Shown here in pieces: positions 23,338-37,520 of a DNA stretch of 64,000 nt. The notes under the pieces are model-generated. The model searched no databases. It was not told where the DNA came from and saw only the letters and a list, made by a program, of their open reading frames with translations. The position numbers were made by a program, and so were the translations under genes. The DNA is taken from NCBI RefSeq assembly GCF_003967035.1, contig NZ_AP018560.1, positions 643,001 through 707,000 of the forward strand, written 5' to 3'. The first letter of the stretch is position 1. Every line of letters starts with the position of its first letter. The DNA comes from Aerosticca soli. Its GTDB lineage: Bacteria > Pseudomonadota > Gammaproteobacteria > Xanthomonadales > Rhodanobacteraceae.

Positions 23338-25440
23338 GTGGCGAAAGTAACCAAGTCGTTCCAGTACGGTAAGCACCAGGTGACGCTGGAGACGGGCGAG
23401 ATCGCCCGCCAGGCGTCCGGTGCCGTCATGGTCAGCATGGGCGGCACCGTCGTGCTGGTCACCGTGGTGGCCGCTCCCCGTGCCCGCGAGGGCCAGGATT
23501 TCTTCCCGCTCACGGTCGACTACGTGGAGAAGTTCTATTCGGCCGGGCGCATCCCGGGCGGCTTCTTCAAGCGCGAGGGCCGGCCGACGGAGAAGGAAAC
23601 CTTGACCTCGCGGCTGATCGACCGTCCGATCCGGCCGCTGTTTCCCGAGGAATTCCGCAACGAAGTCCAGGTGATCGCGCAGCTCATCTCGCTCGATCCC
23701 GAGGTCGACGGCGACATTCCGGCCATGCTCGGCGCCTCCGCGGCGCTGACGCTGTCGGGCGTGCCCTTCCAGGGTCCGATCGCCGCCGCGCGGGTGGGCT
23801 ACGTGGGTGGCGAATATGTGCTGAATCCGGGCGCCAGCGAGCTCAAGACCTCGGGCCTGGACCTCGTCGTCGCCGGTACCGCCAGCGCGGTGCTGATGGT
23901 CGAGTCCGAGGCCAAGCTGCTTTCCGAGGAGGTCATGCTGGGCGCGGTGATGTTCGGTCATCGCCAGCTGCAGACCGCGATCGAGGCGATCCGCAGCTTC
24001 GCCGACGAGGCCGGCCGCAAGACCTTCCACTGGGAGCCGGTGCCGCGCGACGAGTCGCTCTACGCCGACATCCGCAGCGTGCTCGGCGACCGGCTGGTCA
24101 AGGCGTTCGCCATCCGCGACAAGCTCGAGCGCCGTGACGCGATCGCCAGGCTCAAGGCCGACGTCAAGGCCGGCATCGCCGAGACCGCGGCCTCGCGCGG
24201 CTGGTCCGACCAGGACATCGAGACGGCCTTCGCCGAGATCGAATACCGCACCCTGCGCGACGGCGTGCTCAAGGACAAGACGCGCATCGACGGCCGTCGG
24301 CTCGACGAGATCCGGCCGATCACGGCGCGGGTCGGCGTGCTGCCGCGCACGCATGGTTCCTCGCTGTTCACCCGCGGCGAGACGCAGGCGCTGGTGGTGG
24401 CCACGCTCGGCACCACGCGTGATGCGCAGATCATCGACGCGCCCGAGGGTGAGTCCAAGGACACCTTCCTGTTCCACTACAACTTCCCGCCGTTTTCGGT
24501 GGGCGAGACGGGCCGCTTCGGCGCGCCCAAGCGCCGCGAGATCGGCCACGGCCGGCTGGCCAAGCGGGGCGTGCAGGCGGTGATGCCCTCGATCGAGGAG
24601 TTCCCCTACGTGCTGCGCGTGGTCTCGGAGATCACCGAGTCCAACGGCTCCTCCTCGATGGCCTCGGTGTGTGGCTCCTCGCTGGCGATGATGGATGCCG
24701 GCGTGCCGCTCAAGGCGCCGGTGGCCGGCATCGCCATGGGACTCATCAAGGAAGGCGACGAGTTCGTGGTGCTTTCCGACATCCTGGGCGACGAGGACCA
24801 TCTGGGCGACATGGATTTCAAGGTCGCCGGTTCCGCCGACGGCATCTCCGCGCTGCAGATGGACATCAAGATCGATGGCATCACCGAGGAGATCATGAAG
24901 GTGGCGCTGGACCAGGCCAAGCGTGGCCGCCTGCACATCCTCGGCGAGATGGCCAAGGCGCTGCCGGCGCCGCGCGCCGAGATGAGCGAATACGCGCCGC
25001 GCCTGCTCACCGTCAAGATTCACCCGGACAAGATCCGCGAGGTGATCGGTAAGGGCGGCGCGACCATCCGCTCGATCACCGAGGAGACCGGCACCACCAT
25101 CGACATCAGCGACGATGGCACCGTGGTCATCGCCTCGGTCAACCGCGCCGCCGCCGACGAGGCCAAGCGTCGCATCGAGCAGATCGTCTCCGACGTCGAG
25201 CCGGGTCGCATCTACGAGGGCAAGGTCGCCAAGCTGATGGATTTCGGCGCTTTCGTCACCATCATGCCGGGCAAGGACGGCCTGGTGCACGTGTCGCAGA
25301 TTTCCAACGAGCGCGTGGAGAAGGTGTCCGACAAGCTCAAGGAAGGCGACATCGTCAAGGTCAAGGTGCTGGAAGTGGACAAGCAAGGCCGCATCCGGCT
25401 GTCCATGAAGGCGGTGAGCGAGGGCGAAGGCACCGTCTGA
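23338..25440 (+). CDS. pnp: Polyribonucleotide nucleotidyltransferase (PNPase)
   Basis: A 700-residue trimeric 3'-5' phosphorolytic exonuclease of RNA decay. It begins with GTG at 23338 (protein [20 protein letters not shown]), matching the family start. Two RNase PH-like domains are present ([15 protein letters not shown]-like loop; [35 protein letters not shown]). A KH domain ([20 protein letters not shown]) and an S1 domain ([20 protein letters not shown]) close the protein. A strong terminator follows. The 176-base spacer after rpsO shows no feature I can name. Confidence 0.98.
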   Translation: MAKVTKSFQYGKHQVTLETGEIARQASGAVMVSMGGTVVLVTVVAAPRAREGQDFFPLTVDYVEKFYSAGRIPGGFFKREGRPTEKETLTSRLIDRPIRPLFPEEFRNEVQVIAQLISLDPEVDGDIPAMLGASAALTLSGVPFQGPIAAARVGYVGGEYVLNPGASELKTSGLDLVVAGTASAVLMVESEAKLLSEEVMLGAVMFGHRQLQTAIEAIRSFADEAGRKTFHWEPVPRDESLYADIRSVLGDRLVKAFAIRDKLERRDAIARLKADVKAGIAETAASRGWSDQDIETAFAEIEYRTLRDGVLKDKTRIDGRRLDEIRPITARVGVLPRTHGSSLFTRGETQALVVATLGTTRDAQIIDAPEGESKDTFLFHYNFPPFSVGETGRFGAPKRREIGHGRLAKRGVQAVMPSIEEFPYVLRVVSEITESNGSSSMASVCGSSLAMMDAGVPLKAPVAGIAMGLIKEGDEFVVLSDILGDEDHLGDMDFKVAGSADGISALQMDIKIDGITEEIMKVALDQAKRGRLHILGEMAKALPAPRAEMSEYAPRLLTVKIHPDKIREVIGKGGATIRSITEETGTTIDISDDGTVVIASVNRAAADEAKRRIEQIVSDVEPGRIYEGKVAKLMDFGAFVTIMPGKDGLVHVSQISNERVEKVSDKLKEGDIVKVKVLEVDKQGRIRLSMKAVSEGEGTV

Positions 25441-25470
25441 AGGCCTCGACGCGGCCGACGACGTGCTTGC

Positions 25471-25500
25471 AAAGGCCCGGCTTGCCGGGCCTTTGGCTTT
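25471..25500 (+). terminator. Terminator after pnp
   Basis: AAAGGCCCGGC at 25471-25481 pairs exactly with GCCGGGCCTTT at 25484-25494, and GGCTTT follows. It ends the long rimP-pnp gene series. Confidence 0.8.
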
Positions 25501-25663
25501 CCGGACATGAGGGAAGGCGCCAGTGTGGCCGCCTTTGCGGGATAGCTCGAGGCGGGTATCGGGGCGTGCCCCGACCTGGGCATGCGGTGCGACGCTTTGA
25601 GCCCCGGACTGTCATGCGCGGTTTGCTAGGATGATGGGCAGATCCCTTTCCGGTGCCCTCGTC

Positions 25664-26599
25664 ATGGCCGACCCGTCCAGCATGGATTTCGATGCCTACC
25701 GCAAGCTCGCCCAGCAAGCCTGGGAGACGTGGATGAAGGCGTGGCAGCCGCCGGCAGGTGCGCCGTCGGCACCGTTTGCGCCATTCATGCCTTTCCCGCC
25801 GCCGTTCGATCTCTTCGCCGGTGCCTCATCATCCGCACCGCCGCCGCCTTGGCCGCCCACGATGCCGTGGACCTGGCCGGCCGCGCCGGGCCAAGTGCCG
25901 CCCTGGTTCGCGGGTGGCGGCGCGCCTGCGCAGCCCTCGCCGGCGCCCTGGATGGCCTGGTTCGAGAGCGGCTCGGCGCCGGCCAAAGCCCGCGCCGACT
26001 ATGCGCCGCTCGGCTACACGCGCGAGCGCCAGCGTGAGCAGCAGGCCTGGCTCAAGGCGGTGGAAAACTACTTCGAAGCCTTCGTGCGCCATCAGACCCT
26101 GCTGCAGCAGGTGCTGCTCGGCGCGAGCGAGCGTATGCAAAAACGCCTGGAGGAGCGCCGCGCCAGGGACGAGCCGCCCGCTTCCCAGCGGGCGCTCTAC
26201 GACCTCTGGGTCGATGCCTATGAGGACGCCTACGCCGAACTCGCGCTGTCCGAAGAGTTCCGGGCCACCAGTGGGGCGCTCGCCAACGCGGAGATGCGGC
26301 TGCGCAAGCTGCAGGTCAGGCAGATGGAGCGGCTGTGCCGCGAGCTGGGCATCCCCATGCGCAGCGAGGTGGACACCATCGGCCGCCGGCTGCAGGAAGT
26401 CCGTCGTGCCGTGGCCGCACTGGAGCGTGCCCAGGCGCAGCGTCGGGACGAGGATCGGGCGCCTGTCGCGCCGGGGCGCGCCGAGGCGGAAGCTGCCGTC
26501 GCCACGGGCGAGGCCGAACGGCCGCAACCCGTGCTCGCTGCGGCGACCCTGCCGGAAAAAGGGGCGCGCAAGGCGCGCGGCGGCTCGCGGGCCAAGTGA
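25664..26599 (+). CDS. phaE: Class III PHA synthase subunit PhaE
   Basis: A 311-residue partner of PhaC in polyhydroxyalkanoate granule synthesis. The start at 25664 gives MADPSSMDFDAYRKLAQQAW; an ATG 33 bases earlier is also in frame. Residues 30-110 are Pro/Ala/Trp-rich and low-complexity. The conserved C-terminal half includes LWVDAYEDAYAELALSEEFR and MRLRKLQVRQMERLCRELGI, then MRSEVDTIGRRLQEVRRAV, the PhaE signature region, probably coiled. The tail is Ala/Arg/Glu-rich. phaC begins nine bases after its stop, so the two are co-expressed and should form the PhaEC complex. Confidence 0.88.
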   Translation: MADPSSMDFDAYRKLAQQAWETWMKAWQPPAGAPSAPFAPFMPFPPPFDLFAGASSSAPPPPWPPTMPWTWPAAPGQVPPWFAGGGAPAQPSPAPWMAWFESGSAPAKARADYAPLGYTRERQREQQAWLKAVENYFEAFVRHQTLLQQVLLGASERMQKRLEERRARDEPPASQRALYDLWVDAYEDAYAELALSEEFRATSGALANAEMRLRKLQVRQMERLCRELGIPMRSEVDTIGRRLQEVRRAVAALERAQAQRRDEDRAPVAPGRAEAEAAVATGEAERPQPVLAAATLPEKGARKARGGSRAK

Positions 26600-26608
26600 G
26601 GACGAGCG

Positions 26609-27685
26609 ATGAACACGCCACTGCCCTTTGCCTTCGATCCGCTCGCCGTCGCGCAGGAAATGGCCGCCTTCCAGCGCAAGCTCGCCGCCGGCCTGCAGAC
26701 GCTGCGCGGTCTGCCGGAACCCGAATACGCCAATACGCCGCGCGAGGTGGTCTACCGCGAGGACAAGCTCACCCTGTGGCACATGTTGGGCGAGCGCGCG
26801 CCGACGGCGAAGACGCCCACGTTGATCGTCTATGCGCTGGTCAACACGGTGTGGATGACCGACCTGCAGCCGGACCGCTCGCTGGTGCGCAACCTGCTTG
26901 CGCAGGGCGAGGACGTCTACCTCATCGACTGGGGTTATCCGGATGGTGCCGATCGCTGGTTGACCCTGGACGATTACTTGAACGGCTATCTGGACCGCTG
27001 CGTGGATGCGATCCTCCGCCGCCACGGCGTGGCATCGGTCAACCTGCTCGGCATCTGCCAGGGCGGCACTTTCTCGCTGTGCTACAGCGCGATGCACCCG
27101 GACAAAGTGGCCCGTCTGGTGACCATGGTGACGCCGGTGGACTTCCGCACGCCGGACAACACGCTCTCCCACTGGGCGCAGGACATCGACGTCGATCTCA
27201 TGGTCGATGCGCTGGGCAACATCCCGGCCGAGCTGATGAATGGCGTCTACCTGATGCTGAAACCGCTGCGGCTCACCCAGCAGAAATACGTGGCGATGGT
27301 CGACATCCTGGACGACCCCAAGGCGCTGGAGGATTTCCTGCGCATGGAGCGCTGGATCTTCGATTCGCCCGACCTTGCCGGCGAGGCCTTCCGCGAATTC
27401 ATCAAGGGCTTCTACCAGGAGAACCGGCTGGTCAAGGGCGGTCTCGAGATCGGCGGACATCCGGTGGCGCTTCAGGCCATCGACCAGCCAGTGCTCAACA
27501 TCTATGCCGAACAGGATCATCTGGTGCCGCCGGAGGCCTCGCGGGCGCTGGGGCGGCTGATCGGCAGCCGTGATTACACCGAGCTCGCCTTCAAGGGCGG
27601 TCACATCGGCATCTACGTCTCCGGCCGCGCACAGCGCGAGGTGGCGCCGGCCATCCATCGCTGGTTGCACGAACGCGGCGGCTGA
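26609..27685 (+). CDS. phaC: Class III PHA synthase catalytic subunit PhaC
   Basis: A 358-residue alpha/beta-hydrolase-fold synthase that polymerises 3-hydroxyacyl-CoA. The lipase-like box is GICQGG with the nucleophile at Cys150; Asp303 (YAEQDHLVPP) and His332 (FKGGHIGIYVSGRA) complete the triad, one position off the Allochromatium PhaC numbering C149/D302/H331. Its length is the short class III form. It follows phaE by nine bases with GAGGACGAGCG upstream. No phaA, phaB or granule-coat genes are in the window. Confidence 0.95.
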   Translation: MNTPLPFAFDPLAVAQEMAAFQRKLAAGLQTLRGLPEPEYANTPREVVYREDKLTLWHMLGERAPTAKTPTLIVYALVNTVWMTDLQPDRSLVRNLLAQGEDVYLIDWGYPDGADRWLTLDDYLNGYLDRCVDAILRRHGVASVNLLGICQGGTFSLCYSAMHPDKVARLVTMVTPVDFRTPDNTLSHWAQDIDVDLMVDALGNIPAELMNGVYLMLKPLRLTQQKYVAMVDILDDPKALEDFLRMERWIFDSPDLAGEAFREFIKGFYQENRLVKGGLEIGGHPVALQAIDQPVLNIYAEQDHLVPPEASRALGRLIGSRDYTELAFKGGHIGIYVSGRAQREVAPAIHRWLHERGG

Positions 27686-27757
27686 TGCCTGCCGCGACCG
27701 CGGCCGCGGGATGGCGGCATGCTAGGCTAGGCGGTCTTTTCGCCGCTTCATCGCCAC

Positions 27758-28786
27758 ATGGCTGAGTCTGCGCAAGTTTCCCATCCCCATGACCGCGTGC
27801 GCGCCCTCGCCTGGCAGGGCGACCGGCTGGCGCTGCTCGACCAGCGCCTGCTGCCGCTCGAGGAACGCTGGATCGAATGCACCAGCGCCGCCGCCGTGAC
27901 GTCCGCGATCCGCGACCTCGTCGTCCGCGGTGCGCCGGCGATCGGCATCGCCGCCGCCTGGGGCGTGGTGCTGGCAGCGCGGGCCGGCGAGCCGCTGGAG
28001 GCGGCGCTCGCCATGTTGCGTGCGGCACGGCCTACCGCGGTCAATTTGATGTGGGCGCTCGATCGCATGCAGACGCGGATCGCGGCCGGTGCCGATGCCG
28101 ACGCGCTGGCGCTGGAGGCGCGGGCGATCCAGGACGAGGATCTGGCTGCCAACCGACGCATGGGCGAGCTTGGCGCGGCGCTGATCGCGCCGGGTTCGGG
28201 CGTACTCACCCATTGCAATACCGGCTCGCTGGCCACCGCCGGTTTCGGTACGGCGCTCGGCGTGATCCGTGCGGGGGTGGCGGCCGGGCGGATCACACAG
28301 GTCCATGCGACCGAGACCCGGCCCTGGCAGCAGGGCGCGCGGCTGACCATGTACGAGCTGGTGCGCGATCGCATCCCCGCGCGGCTCATCGCCGACTCGG
28401 CGGCCGCGCATCTCATGCGCACCGGCGCGGTGCAGTGGGTGATCGTCGGTGCCGACCGCATCGCCGCCAACGGCGACACCGCCAACAAGATCGGCACCTA
28501 TCAGCTGGCCATCGCCGCCCGCCACCACGGCGTGAAGTTCATGGTGGTGGCGCCCTCGTCCACGGTGGATCTGGCCACGCCCGAGGGCGCGGCGATCGAG
28601 ATCGAGGAGCGCGCGCCGGAGGAACTGCTGTCCATCGCCGGCCGGCGCACCGTGGTCGAGAGCGCGCAGGCGTGGAATCCGGTCTTCGACGTGACGCCGG
28701 CGGCGTTGATCGATGTCCTGGTCACGGAACGCGGCGTGGTCGCCGGTCCGGACCGGGCGGCGCTGGGGGCGCTCTTCGGCCAATGA
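27758..28786 (+). CDS. mtnA: Methylthioribose-1-phosphate isomerase
   Basis: A 342-residue eIF2B-like enzyme converting methylthioribose-1-phosphate to methylthioribulose-1-phosphate in methionine salvage. Family words are [58 protein letters not shown]-like ([16 protein letters not shown]), [20 protein letters not shown] and [18 protein letters not shown]. Its stop overlaps the next start by four bases. No other mtn genes are nearby. Confidence 0.95.
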   Translation: MAESAQVSHPHDRVRALAWQGDRLALLDQRLLPLEERWIECTSAAAVTSAIRDLVVRGAPAIGIAAAWGVVLAARAGEPLEAALAMLRAARPTAVNLMWALDRMQTRIAAGADADALALEARAIQDEDLAANRRMGELGAALIAPGSGVLTHCNTGSLATAGFGTALGVIRAGVAAGRITQVHATETRPWQQGARLTMYELVRDRIPARLIADSAAAHLMRTGAVQWVIVGADRIAANGDTANKIGTYQLAIAARHHGVKFMVVAPSSTVDLATPEGAAIEIEERAPEELLSIAGRRTVVESAQAWNPVFDVTPAALIDVLVTERGVVAGPDRAALGALFGQ

Positions 28787-29193
28787 GGTGGGGTCGCGAG
28801 GTCACCCTGTTCGCCGTCGGCGGGGTACTGGGCCTGATCGTCGATGCCGGCGGCGTGCAGCTGCTGGTCGCCTTGGCCGGCTGCAATCCGTATCTGGCGC
28901 GCATTCCCTCGTTCCTGGTCGCGGCCACGGTGACCTGGTGGTGGAACCGCCGGCATACCTTCGCCGGACGCACCAGCGGCCGGCCGGCCTATCAGGAATG
29001 GCTGCACTGGATGGGCCTCATGAGCTTCGGTGCCGTGGTCAACTATGCGACCTACGCGGCGCTCCTGACCTGGTTCCAGCCCCTGCATCGCTGGCCGGCG
29101 CTGGCCACCGCCGGCGGTTCGGTGGCGGCGGCGGCAGTCAACTTCGCCACCGCCCGCGTGCTGCTTTTCAAGAAGTCGCATCATCACGCTTAA
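28783..29193 (+). CDS. GtrA-family membrane protein
   Basis: A 136-residue inner-membrane protein with four predicted membrane segments, starting at the ATG that overlaps the mtnA stop (ATGA, 28783-28786). The family pattern is clear: [20 protein letters not shown], then [36 protein letters not shown] and [17 protein letters not shown]. GtrA proteins usually help move undecaprenyl-linked or other polyprenyl-linked sugars across the membrane. Coupling to mtnA looks like genome economy rather than shared function. The substrate is unknown. Confidence 0.85.
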   Translation: MRWGREVTLFAVGGVLGLIVDAGGVQLLVALAGCNPYLARIPSFLVAATVTWWWNRRHTFAGRTSGRPAYQEWLHWMGLMSFGAVVNYATYAALLTWFQPLHRWPALATAGGSVAAAAVNFATARVLLFKKSHHHA

Positions 29194-29331
29194 CTTCTTG
29201 ATTTGAAAAGGCGATAGCAGGTTTTTTTAGGCGCCTTGTGGTAGACTTGGACGTTTTCCGTTCCGGGACGCGGCGCGCACCCCATGGTGCGCCGTGGCCT
29301 CTCGTTTTCGTCTACGTTCCAGGGAAGCCCG

Positions 29332-31917
<2,586 letters not shown>

Positions 31918-31949
31918 GTCCTGGCCGGCCGGGTGCGGCATACGCGCAT

Positions 31950-31975
31950 CTTGAACCGGGCGAGGACGTCCCTAC
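31950..31975 (+). promoter_or_regulatory. Heat-shock (sigma-32-type) promoter candidate for the Hsp20 gene
   Basis: CTTGAA at 31950-31955, a 14-bp spacer and CCCTAC at 31970-31975 resemble the sigma-32 pattern CTTGAA-N13/15-CCCCAT. It lies about 50 bases before the Hsp20 start. Confidence 0.5.
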
Positions 31976-32028
31976 TTGGGAGAACAGAGCGGCAGCGTCC
32001 GCACCCCAAGACGTAAGGAGACAAAGCC

Positions 32029-32484
32029 ATGAATGCCAGCCGTTACAACCTGTGGAACCCCGGCAGCCTGTTGCCGGATGAATTGCGCCAGGCCTTCGAC
32101 CGTTTCTTCCAGCAGCAGGAAGAAAGTGACGGTTCCAACGTGGTGACCAGCCAGTGGACGCCGCGGGTGGACATCAAGGAAGAGGACAAGCGCTTCGTGA
32201 TCTATGCCGACATCCCCGGCGTCGATCCGGCGAACATCGAGGTCAGCATGGAGAAGGGCGTCCTCACCATCAAGGGCGAGCGCACCCTCGAGAACCGCGA
32301 ACAGAACGGGCGTTTCACGCGCCTGGAGCGGGCCCACGGCGTGTTCTATCGCCGCTTCGCGCTGCCCGACAGCGCCGACCCTGAGGGCATCACCGCGACC
32401 GGCAAGCACGGCGTGCTGGAGATCGTCATTCCCAAGCGCGCCGAGACCACGCCGCGTCGCATCACGATCCAGACCGAGAAGTAA
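32029..32484 (+). CDS. Small heat shock protein Hsp20
   Basis: A 151-residue alpha-crystallin-domain chaperone that holds unfolding proteins. The domain spans about residues 42-140: WTPRVDIKEEDKRFVIYADI, PGVDPANIEVSMEKGVLTIK, GER, then FYRRFALPDSADPEGI and NGVL-type core GKHGVLEIVIPK. AAGGAGAC precedes the start. A sigma-32-like promoter sits upstream and a strong terminator follows, so it is a monocistronic stress gene placed before a J-protein gene. Confidence 0.94.
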   Translation: MNASRYNLWNPGSLLPDELRQAFDRFFQQQEESDGSNVVTSQWTPRVDIKEEDKRFVIYADIPGVDPANIEVSMEKGVLTIKGERTLENREQNGRFTRLERAHGVFYRRFALPDSADPEGITATGKHGVLEIVIPKRAETTPRRITIQTEK

Positions 32485-32513
32485 TCGCACCGCCCGCGTC
32501 AGGGCACAAGGGT

Positions 32514-32555
32514 CGGCCCACGGCGGAGGGATGAACCGCCGTGGGCCGCTGTTTT
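32514..32555 (+). terminator. Terminator after the Hsp20 gene
   Basis: CGGCCCACGGCGG at 32514-32526 pairs exactly with CCGCCGTGGGCCG at 32536-32548 and is followed by CTGTTTT. Confidence 0.8.
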
Positions 32556-32580
32556 GATGAGGCAAACGTCGGGAGTGGCC

Positions 32581-33477
32581 GTGGAATTCAAAGACTATTA
32601 CGAGATCCTGGGCGTCAAGCCCGACGCCAGCGATGCCGAGATCAAGGCGGCCTACCGCAAGCTGGCGCGCAAATACCATCCGGACAAGAACAAGGAGCCG
32701 GGTGCGGAGGAGAAATTCAAGGCCATCAACGAGGCCCACGAGGTACTGCACGATCCGGAAAAGCGCCGCGCCTACGACGAGCTGCGCGCTGGCGGTTACC
32801 GCGGCGGCGAACAGTTCCGGCCGCCGCCGGGCTGGGGACAGGGCCGCCAGGGCTTCGATTTCGACATCGGCGATGGCGATTTCAGCGATTTCTTCGAGAG
32901 CCTGTTCGGCCGCTCCGCCGGCGCTCGCACGCAGACTCGCGCGCGGCGCGGGCGTGACGTGCGCGCCAAGGTGCAGATCGACCTGTCGACCGCCTTCAGC
33001 GGCGGCAACACCCGGCTTGCCTTGAACGACGGCAGCGGCCGCGAGCGCGTGCTCGACGTGCGCATCCCGGCCGGCATCCAGCCCGGACAGGTGATCCGGC
33101 TGGCCGGCCAGGGACAGCCAGGCGCCGGCGGCGGCCCGGCCGGCGACCTGTTGTTGGAGGTGGAGATCCGTCCCGATCCGCGCTTCCGGCTGGAAGGCCG
33201 CGACGTGTACTACGTGCTGCCCGTGGCGCCCTGGGAGGCTGCCCTGGGCGCCACGGTCAAGGTTCCCACGCTGGCCGGAACCGTCGACCTGCGCATTCCG
33301 GCCGGCTCGCAGAGCGGTCGCAAGTTGCGCCTCAAAGGGCGCGGCATGCCGGGCCCGACACCGGGGGACCAGTTCGTCGAGCTGTCGATCCGCACGCCGG
33401 CGCCCGGCACCGAGCGGCAACGCCAGGCCTACGAGGCCCTGCGCGACGCCTTTCCGGGCTACGACCCGCGCGCCTGA
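32581..33477 (+). CDS. cbpA: CbpA/DnaJ-type J-domain co-chaperone
   Basis: A 298-residue co-chaperone stimulating DnaK. The GTG at 32581 ([12 protein letters not shown]) is preferred because GGGAG lies just upstream and CbpA proteins begin this way; an ATG nine codons earlier is in frame. It has the J domain with the HPD motif ([20 protein letters not shown]), then a Gly/Phe-rich linker ([18 protein letters not shown]). Two beta-rich peptide-binding domains follow ([40 protein letters not shown]). It lacks the DnaJ zinc centre, which separates CbpA from DnaJ. Confidence 0.92.
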   Translation: MEFKDYYEILGVKPDASDAEIKAAYRKLARKYHPDKNKEPGAEEKFKAINEAHEVLHDPEKRRAYDELRAGGYRGGEQFRPPPGWGQGRQGFDFDIGDGDFSDFFESLFGRSAGARTQTRARRGRDVRAKVQIDLSTAFSGGNTRLALNDGSGRERVLDVRIPAGIQPGQVIRLAGQGQPGAGGGPAGDLLLEVEIRPDPRFRLEGRDVYYVLPVAPWEAALGATVKVPTLAGTVDLRIPAGSQSGRKLRLKGRGMPGPTPGDQFVELSIRTPAPGTERQRQAYEALRDAFPGYDPRA

Positions 33478-33743
33478 GCCCGGGTCGTTTGCCGGATGGG
33501 GAGGGAACACGTGCCGCGCGGTTGGCGCCGGGTCGTTCGATCCGCGCCTGGCGTCCAGTGCCGTCGATGGATCGGCGCCTGTGCGTCAACCCGCTACGCC
33601 GGGCGTCGCGGTTGCGTTCCGCCGTCAACAAGCGCCGTGGCCGGTGCCGAAGACCAAGCGCGGGGTGGCGTGGGATGCGGCCATTCCCGCGGCCCCGCGG
33701 GCCTGGATCGCCGGCCTAACGGCGCAGCCGGCCGCAAGCGCTT

Positions 33744-34109
33744 TTAGGCCGGCAGCAGGGGCTGCAGCGCGGACACCAGCTCGTCCTCGCGGACCGGCTT
33801 GGTGACGTAGGCACGGGCGCCCTGGCGCATGCCCCAGACCTTGTCGGTCTCCTGGTCCTTGGTGGTGACCAGCACGACCGGGATGTGCGCGGTCTCCGGC
33901 GTCTTGCTGATCGTGCGCGTGGCCTGGAAGCCGTTGAGGTTGGGCATGACCACGTCCATCAGGATAAGGTCGGGCAGCTCGCGTCGGGCGATCTCGACGC
34001 CGGCGGCACCGTCCTCGGCGGTCAGCACCTCGTGACCGAGTTTCTCGACGATGCGCTTCAGGCCCAGCAGCTGGGACGGTGAATCGTCGACGATCAGAAT
34101 GCGCGCCAT
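33744..34109 (-). CDS. pilH: Single-domain response regulator, PilH-like
   Basis: A 121-residue CheY-like receiver starting at 34109 (MARILIVDDSPSQLLGLKRI). The phospho-acceptor lies in LPDLILMDVVMPNLNGFQAT and the conserved Lys in VTKPVREDEL. The run VVLVTTKDQETDKVWGMRQG matches PilH of the Pseudomonas twitching-motility Chp system almost word for word. It stands alone, convergent with cbpA, without pilG, pilI or chpA beside it. A PilH role is inferred from that similarity; no kinase is in the window. Confidence 0.8.
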   Translation of the reverse strand: MARILIVDDSPSQLLGLKRIVEKLGHEVLTAEDGAAGVEIARRELPDLILMDVVMPNLNGFQATRTISKTPETAHIPVVLVTTKDQETDKVWGMRQGARAYVTKPVREDELVSALQPLLPA

Positions 34110-34167
34110 GCGGTGTTCCCCTGGTGGATGGGCGATTCTATGCCGCATCGTCCGGGGCTTCCAAGGG

Positions 34168-35175
34168 TCAGCCGGCCGGGTCGAGGCGGACGACGGTGCG
34201 GCCGAAGGATTCCCCGGCGAGCATGCGCTCGAACACCTGCGGCAGTTCCTCCAGGGTCACCTCGCGGGTGACAATGCGGTCCAGGTGCCGCGGCTTCCAT
34301 GCGCCGGCGAGTTTCTCCCAGATCCGTTCGCGCAGATCGCGCGGGGTGCCGCCGGAGGCGACGCCGAGCAGGTTGACGCCGCGGATGATGAACGGGATGA
34401 CCGTGCTCTTGAAGTCGATGCCGCCGGCATTGCCGCACACGGCGAGGTTGCCGTAAGGGGCGATCTGCGGCAACAGGCCGGCGAGCATGGCGCCGCCGAC
34501 GTTGTCCAGCGCGCCGCCGAAGCGGACCGATTCCAGCGGCTTGCCGCCGAAAGCGAGCGCATGGCGGTCGAGGCAGCGGGCGGCGCCGAGCGAGGCCAGA
34601 AAATCGAAGTGATCGGCCTTGCCGCTGATGGCATGCACCTCGTAGCCGGCGCGGCTGAAGATGTCGATCGCCAATTGCCCCACGCCGCCGCTCGCGCCGG
34701 TCACCGCCAGCGGTCCCAGGGCGGGATGCTGGCGGTTGGTTTCCATCTGCATGAGGGCGAGTGCGGCGGTGAAGCCGGCGGTGCCGAGTGCCATGCTCTC
34801 GCGCAGGGTGAGCCCCGGCGGCAGCGGGATCGTCCAGCGCGATTCCAGCCGCACGTACTCGGCATAGCCGCCGTCGCGCGTCTCGGAGAGCTCGCAGCCG
34901 GTGCACAGCACCGCATCGCCTTCCTTGAAGGTGGGATCGGTGGAGGCGACGACGTGGCCGGCGACGTCGATGCCGCCGTTGAGCGGGAAGCGGCGCAGGA
35001 TCTTGCCCTTGCCGGTGCCGGCCAGCGCGTCCTTGTAGTTCACCGAGGACCAGGCTGCCTTGACCAGTACCTCCCCGGGCGACAGCGCATCGACGCTTAA
35101 GTTTTCGATGCCGGCCCGATAGCCGGCTTCGTCGTTGTGGATGCGGAAGGCACGGAAAGGCGGGATCGTGGCCAT
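34168..35175 (-). CDS. acuI: Acrylyl-CoA reductase / YhdH-type quinone-like oxidoreductase
   Basis: A 335-residue medium-chain reductase of the YhdH/AcuI group that reduces acrylyl-CoA with NADPH. The start at 35175 gives MATIPPFRAFRIHNDEAGYR, with GAGGACC upstream. Family words are VLVKAAWSSVNYKDALAGTG, FPLNGGIDVAGHVV, the nucleotide loop VTGASGGVGQLAIDIFSRAG, and NLAVCGNAGGIDFKSTVIPF, then IIRGVNLLG. It lies 58 bases upstream of the PilH-like gene on the same strand. Confidence 0.9.
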   Translation of the reverse strand: MATIPPFRAFRIHNDEAGYRAGIENLSVDALSPGEVLVKAAWSSVNYKDALAGTGKGKILRRFPLNGGIDVAGHVVASTDPTFKEGDAVLCTGCELSETRDGGYAEYVRLESRWTIPLPPGLTLRESMALGTAGFTAALALMQMETNRQHPALGPLAVTGASGGVGQLAIDIFSRAGYEVHAISGKADHFDFLASLGAARCLDRHALAFGGKPLESVRFGGALDNVGGAMLAGLLPQIAPYGNLAVCGNAGGIDFKSTVIPFIIRGVNLLGVASGGTPRDLRERIWEKLAGAWKPRHLDRIVTREVTLEELPQVFERMLAGESFGRTVVRLDPAG

Positions 35176-35231
35176 GGCGAAGGTCCTCGCGGGGCGGTCG
35201 AAGGGGGGCGTGTGCAGCGAGCGGCGCGGCG

Positions 35232-35828
35232 CTAAGGATCCACGCTGTGCGGGTCGACGTCGAGTGCCGTCGGGCGGCTGCGGTAGGCGGCCATCCACGC
35301 GAAAAGCGCCTCGACATCGTCACCGAACCACAGTGCCTCGCGCTGCTCGGCACGGACGAAGCCTTCGGCCACCATGTGCTCGACCATCGTCCGCAGCGGC
35401 CGGTAATAGCCGCGCGTCTCCAGGAAGGCGCAGGGCCGGTCGTGCAGGCCGAGCTGCACCCATGTCAGCATTTCGAACATCTCGTCCAGCGTGCCGAAGC
35501 CGCCGGGCAGGGCGACGAAGGCGTCGGCCAGCTCGAACATGCGCCGCTTGCGCTGGTGCATGGTGTCCACCTCGACGAGCTCGCTGAGCCCGCGGTGGGC
35601 GACCTCGCGCTCGATGAGCGTGCGCGGGATTACCCCGACCGCGCGGCCGCCGCCGGCGAGCACCGCATCGGCGAGTATGCCCATGAGCCCCACCCGGCCG
35701 CCGCCGTAGACCAGGGTGATGCCGCGCCGGGCCAGCGTGTCGCCGAGGCCGCGGGCGAGCGCCACATAGTCCGGATGCTGGCCGGTACGGGCGCCGCAAT
35801 AAACGCAAAGGGCGGTGGGTTGAGGCAT
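35232..35828 (-). CDS. LOG-family nucleotide hydrolase (TIGR00730)
   Basis: A 198-residue Rossmann-type protein of the LOG family, which cleaves ribose 5-monophosphate from AMP or cytokinin nucleotides. The start at 35828 gives MPQPTALCVYCGARTGQHPD. Signatures are GITLVYGGGRVGLMGILADA and FVALPGGFGTLDEMFEMLTW, the PGGxGTxxE active-site motif. It should make adenine or free cytokinin-like bases; the in vivo substrate in bacteria is uncertain. Confidence 0.9.
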   Translation of the reverse strand: MPQPTALCVYCGARTGQHPDYVALARGLGDTLARRGITLVYGGGRVGLMGILADAVLAGGGRAVGVIPRTLIEREVAHRGLSELVEVDTMHQRKRRMFELADAFVALPGGFGTLDEMFEMLTWVQLGLHDRPCAFLETRGYYRPLRTMVEHMVAEGFVRAEQREALWFGDDVEALFAWMAAYRSRPTALDVDPHSVDP

Positions 35829-35995
35829 GCGCAGGTCGGCTCCGACGTACGGACCGTCATCCCGGGTGCAGGCCCGGAAAGGCACGGCCGGAAAAAGTCA
35901 CGGCCGCGCATGTTTCCATTCGCGGGCCGTCTGCAGGACGGGGCCAGGCACCCCGCGTCATCCTTCCGGCCGACGCGGGGTGCACCCGTCCCGAT

Positions 35996-37489
<1,494 letters not shown>

Positions 37490-37520
37490 TCACCCGGTTG
37501 CCGATGCCCGTGCCGCCGGC